DNA of 64,000 nt, from assembly GCF_003369915.1 (NCBI RefSeq), contig NC_046673.1, positions 11,144,001 to 11,208,000 on the forward strand, given 5' to 3'. Below are positions 60,400 through 64,000 of the stretch, piece by piece. The DNA comes from Drosophila miranda. Its lineage: Eukaryota > Arthropoda > Insecta > Diptera > Drosophilidae. The notes under the pieces are model-generated. The model had not been told where the DNA came from. It worked only from the letters and a program-made list of their open reading frames with translations, and ran no database searches. How positions within the stretch are numbered: position 1 is the stretch's first letter; every line of letters starts with the position of its first letter. The position numbers and the translations under genes are program-made.

Positions 60400-62002
60400 G
60401 GGAAATTCAGAGGCATTTGTGTATCTTTATATTTGTTTCATTCATCCGATTGTACATATCTGTATTATTTATATACATATCTTTTACATAGCGGCTTACA
60501 ATGGTTTGCCGCCGAAGAGGTAGCTTTATAGGCCAAGCCGATTATTATACTATAGAAAATATCTTAGTGATACGATTATTCCACACTCTTCCACGTATTA
60601 TTTGATAATAAAGAAACCCTCATAAAAGTATCAAATGTAGGATTATGATGCCTAAAAGCAGAAACATCTATGGACAAGAAGTCGTAGTTGATTTTCGTTT
60701 GAATTATAAATCGATTTCCCTAAGATGTAATCGACATTTGTTAAAATTTGTATAAAAGGGCCTCCACGCAGAGTGTCAGAGGTCATGATAAAGGATTGCA
60801 GGAGCTAGCATGTCATTAGCAGACTCAAAATATAATTGCCTGAAGTTAAACAAAATTTTTTTAATGATTCTTCATGTAAAGATAATCTTTTAACAAATAG
60901 AAAAAGTGGAAAAAGCCCAAGCAATTGGTGAAAATTATATATAAATGCCAAACAACGAATCGCAGAAATAAAACCATAATAGACGATAGAGTTAGGCGTG
61001 CCTCGACACCAAGATAGCCCATGATCAGTTTCAAAACGAAGGCTGTCTTTTGAGACCGTAGCCTTATAGTGCAGGACCTACAAAATATCATTGCTTTTCA
61101 AAAAATTCTCCATTATGATGTATGCACTTTGCATCAGCTGAAACCATTCTTCAGAATACTTTTCACTCCTCTGAAATGTGTGTGTTTGGGGGCAAATGTC
61201 AATGATTATGTATCTCACGAGAAAAATTCTTCTTGACGGCCAACTGTTCATGCAATGTTGAATGTATCTTGGCCCCTTTAATAACCGAAGATGCCTCTAT
61301 CTGCTGGTGTACGGTCATATGACAGCAATGCAATAGCCAATACAGCATTCCTTTTTTTCAGTACTACAACCTACACTCACGAGATTCGTTCTGTAGCGCA
61401 GTGCCAATGGTGCTTCATCACCAAAACTTGGATTAAGTTAATCGCAGCATTCTTGTCTTGTAAATCTACGGAAATGTTTATGCGTTGATTCCATTTCTCT
61501 CCAAAGATGAATTTTTCGTTTATCGTTAGATGATATTAAACGCGAACGTGGAAGAAAAAGTACCAGGGCCAAAAAATGCCAAGCTTTTAAATGGAAGTGG
61601 CGATGGTCGAACTGAAAATAACCAAGGCTATAAAGCTACTGTATTTCTAATCCCTGATCCAACATGACAGGAAAGGAATCAATCTCCAATAAAGCCAATC
61701 ATCCAACAAATATAACAAGGGGATCACTCATTCTGCATATGTGTTTTCAATTTACATAAACGAGAAGTAAAACCATGATAGAGGCACATGGGCAGCGACA
61801 TTAAGATACCAGTACTCGATTCTATTCCAAATGAAAAAATGCAAATCTAAAAACAGAATTCATATGCGAATAAAAATTTTAAAAAATAACCCGCTGTATT
61901 GTTTTGTTGCGTAAATTATCTACATATCCGTAAGCCACAGATAGTATAAATAGAATTCGTTTACATTACATCATTTACATTCATGAACTCCAGAGGCGCG
62001 TA
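60400..62002. other. convergent intergenic region
   Basis: Contains the 3' UTR of the SLC10-like gene, with AATAAA at 60607-60612, and presumably that of shtd at its right end. Between about 60850 and 61850 short broken frames occur on both strands with no motif I recognise. Confidence 0.55.
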
Positions 62003-64000
62003 TCATGGCCCTCCCATGGCCATGGTCAAGATCGAGGGAGCCTCCTCGAGTATCGTCGGCTGGCAGCAGGCGAGCGCCTGCAGTATCTTGAGCAGGCCAA
62101 AGACGGTGTTTGGACCGAGATTAAGCTGCCGGAAGGCAAAGAGCAAGTGCAAGTAGTTCACCGAACCACCAGTGAGATCCACTCCAGTCAGCATATTGGG
62201 CATCAGATTGTAATAGTTGATCAAACAGAAGACGCGCTGCAGATCGGGCCCGCTGATGGTCGCCACATAGCTGGGCTCCAGTCGCTTCTTGCTGAGAAAT
62301 GCACGCAACGGTATGCATAGTTGGGTGGTGGAGGCCTCCATTTGCTGCTTGAAGATCTCCTGCATCATCTGGATGAGTTCCACGGAGAGTCGGGAATGAT
62401 CCGACTCCTTGCCACGACGCAGATACGAATCAATCAGCTTCAGCTGCCACACATCCGTGTTGTTGGGCATGGGTTTCGTTACGTGCTGCGAAACAGAAAG
62501 AGTGCAGAGAGTCAATAGAGAGCCAACTCTGGGCGCAAGCTCTGGGGATCACTTACATCGAAGAGGGTGAGGTAGACGGGGAGCAGATGCATACGATCCT
62601 TGACCACCGCATTGTAGAACAGCAGAATCAACTGATGACGCTTCACCAGTTCCTCGTGACTGAGCTGCGTGCCTTTGATGTCCAGGCAGCGACTAATGAA
62701 TGGCTTCACCAGCACCTCCGCCTGGAATCGCTTTAGATCGTTCGTGTCCATCTGCCAGCAGATGCTCTGCTCGAGGGTCAATGTCTGGGCGAGCATGCTC
62801 TTCAGCCGGTCCGGGTCCTCCAAATGAGAGAGACAGCCAGTCCGTTTCTTAATGTCAATGGGTGCACTCAACTCCAGGGCCTTCTCCAGCTGATGCCAGT
62901 TGCGCGACCTCTCAAAGCACACCGGCCAGTAATTCTCATCGTCTACGATCACCTTCTGCAGCGTGCTCAGCTCTGGCAGGATGCATGGGGCAATGGGCAG
63001 GCGTCGCAGCTCACTGGCGCCCACCTCCAGCACCGAAACGTTGCACAGACACAGCTGATTGGTGTCTATGTCCCGCGGGAGAAACAGTCGCGGCTCCACA
63101 GCCAGCACGTACAGATGTCGCAGGGCCTGAAGATGATAGCTGAAAAGGAACAAAAGGGATTAAGACTACTCCTTGATAGTCCTCGATCTCCGTCTCACCG
63201 ATTGTCATTGCTGTGTATGGGGAACTTGGGAAAGAAGGCGCACACCAATGCCGCAATCGATTCCGGGGTCTTAGCAATGGTAAAGCGTCCCGCGCCCAGA
63301 AAGAGCAGTCCCAGCGACATATGTATGGCCATATGAGAGCCGTACGTGATGTGCGGATACTGCGGACCCACGCGCGATCTCAAAAACCGTATGATGCGCA
63401 GTATCTCACAATTGCCAGAGCCGGCAAATACCAGGGAAATGGAAATCAGGAGCACCATCAGACAACTCTCGACGGTGGTGCGGCCAGCACATTCGCCCAT
63501 GGGTGTGCCAGGGAAACCCAGGAATTCCTTGATGGCCGCCCGTAGGGTGGCAAAGGCCACCGAATTCTCAGTGCCCGCGTATTTCAGGCCAATACAGAAG
63601 GCGGCACCAGCCACAATGTTGCAATATGCCTGACTGCCGAAAGGGAGAGACAAATGTGGGATATAAAAACGGGAAGAGGAATCTCTGATGACTGCTTACG
63701 TGATGGCCTCGTAATCCACATCTCCATCCTCTGCCTGGGGCTCATCATCGCGCATCGGCATCCGCAGATGAACGCGCAGATTCGCAGGGAATTGCGCCTG
63801 GAACCATTCGTTGTCCGGTAGTACATTTTCCCATAGAATCAACCCACGGGCAATGGTGCGCAGCAGCAGAAAATCGGGCCTCACCATGTCCAGCAGATAC
63901 CGCGAATCCGGTGGCTGCATCCATTCGGCAATCGCTGTATTCCCCGAATTGAAGAACATCAGACCCAAGGCCAGAGTGGCGCCCGGGGCCGTCACATCGA
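62003..64000 (-). CDS. shtd: anaphase-promoting complex subunit 1 (APC1), C-terminal part, partial
   Basis: Four exons on the minus strand: >64000-63700, 63633-63199, 63139-62557 and 62485-62003. All have GT-AG sites and matching phases, and the stop is TGA at 62005-62003. APC1 is the scaffold of the anaphase-promoting complex, the ubiquitin ligase that destroys cyclins and securin. The visible part covers the end of the proteasome/cyclosome (PC) repeat region and the C-terminal domain. PC-type segments include APGATLALGLMFFNSGN, NIVAGAAFCIGLKYAGT and HMSLGLLFLGAGRFTIAKTP. Then come YHLQALRHLYVLAVEPRLF and the helical C-terminus with LTGVDLTGGSVNYLHLLFAF. In flies the gene is shattered. The N-terminal half, including the WD40 domain, lies beyond the window edge. 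No damage is seen. Confidence 0.94.

Noticed and set aside
60850..61560. possible decayed Tc1/mariner transposase on the minus strand
   Set aside because: Short frames occur but no DDE/D motif, GSVMVWG-type block or terminal inverted repeats could be identified.

Overview
This is insect nuclear DNA, almost certainly Drosophila. There are short introns with GTAAGT/GTGAGT donors, very long non-coding stretches full of dinucleotide microsatellites, a DINE-1/INE-1-type element, and a cluster of recognisable fly genes (Scamp, Ahcy, an SLC10-type transporter, and shtd/APC1). From memory, Scamp, Ahcy and shtd lie close together on the D. melanogaster X chromosome (Muller A), so this looks like the syntenic block in another species. 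The obscura group is my guess and is not proven by the sequence.

Left part (1-16.2 kb): mostly non-coding. A minus-strand gene I do not recognise is supported by three coding exons with good splice sites (11311-11162, 8129-7861, about 5945-5585) and a candidate 5' UTR exon up to 12431. A separate minus-strand first coding exon (1674-1604) belongs to a transcript that leaves the window.

Middle (16.2-30.3 kb): the most unusual part. It holds a tandem array of intronless, Gln/Lys/Ser-rich genes of unknown function. Copy A (16290-18863) and copy B (19700-23179) are intact. Copy C (23573-29670) lacks a start region and is split by a 5'-truncated non-LTR retrotransposon (24111-27481) whose endonuclease/reverse-transcriptase ORF is still open. 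Copy D (30068-30241) is a stub. The B-to-C and C-to-D junctions are the same: each joins the 3' flank to the middle of the coding region at a 4-bp GTAT microhomology. The 3' ends show mosaic identity, as expected from gene conversion. Copy B has about 6.5 internal modules of roughly 60-75 residues that copy A lacks.

Right of the array: a DINE-1-like element (30970-32090), then about 22 kb with no supported protein gene. That stretch contains microsatellites, a pogo-like MITE (45878-46038), a strong minus-strand Inr+DPE core promoter (+1 at 46928) and a DINE-1 remnant near 52205. If the 46928 promoter serves the left-hand minus-strand gene (inference), the whole array is nested on the opposite strand inside a roughly 34-kb intron.

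Right end (54-64 kb): compact housekeeping genes. Scamp (minus) and Ahcy (plus) diverge from a 510-bp region with two DRE-like TATCGATG sites. An SLC10-like transporter (plus) follows Ahcy and converges on shtd (minus), whose 5' part is outside the window. These gene models were checked by splice phase and codon count. No RNA genes or CRISPR arrays were seen.
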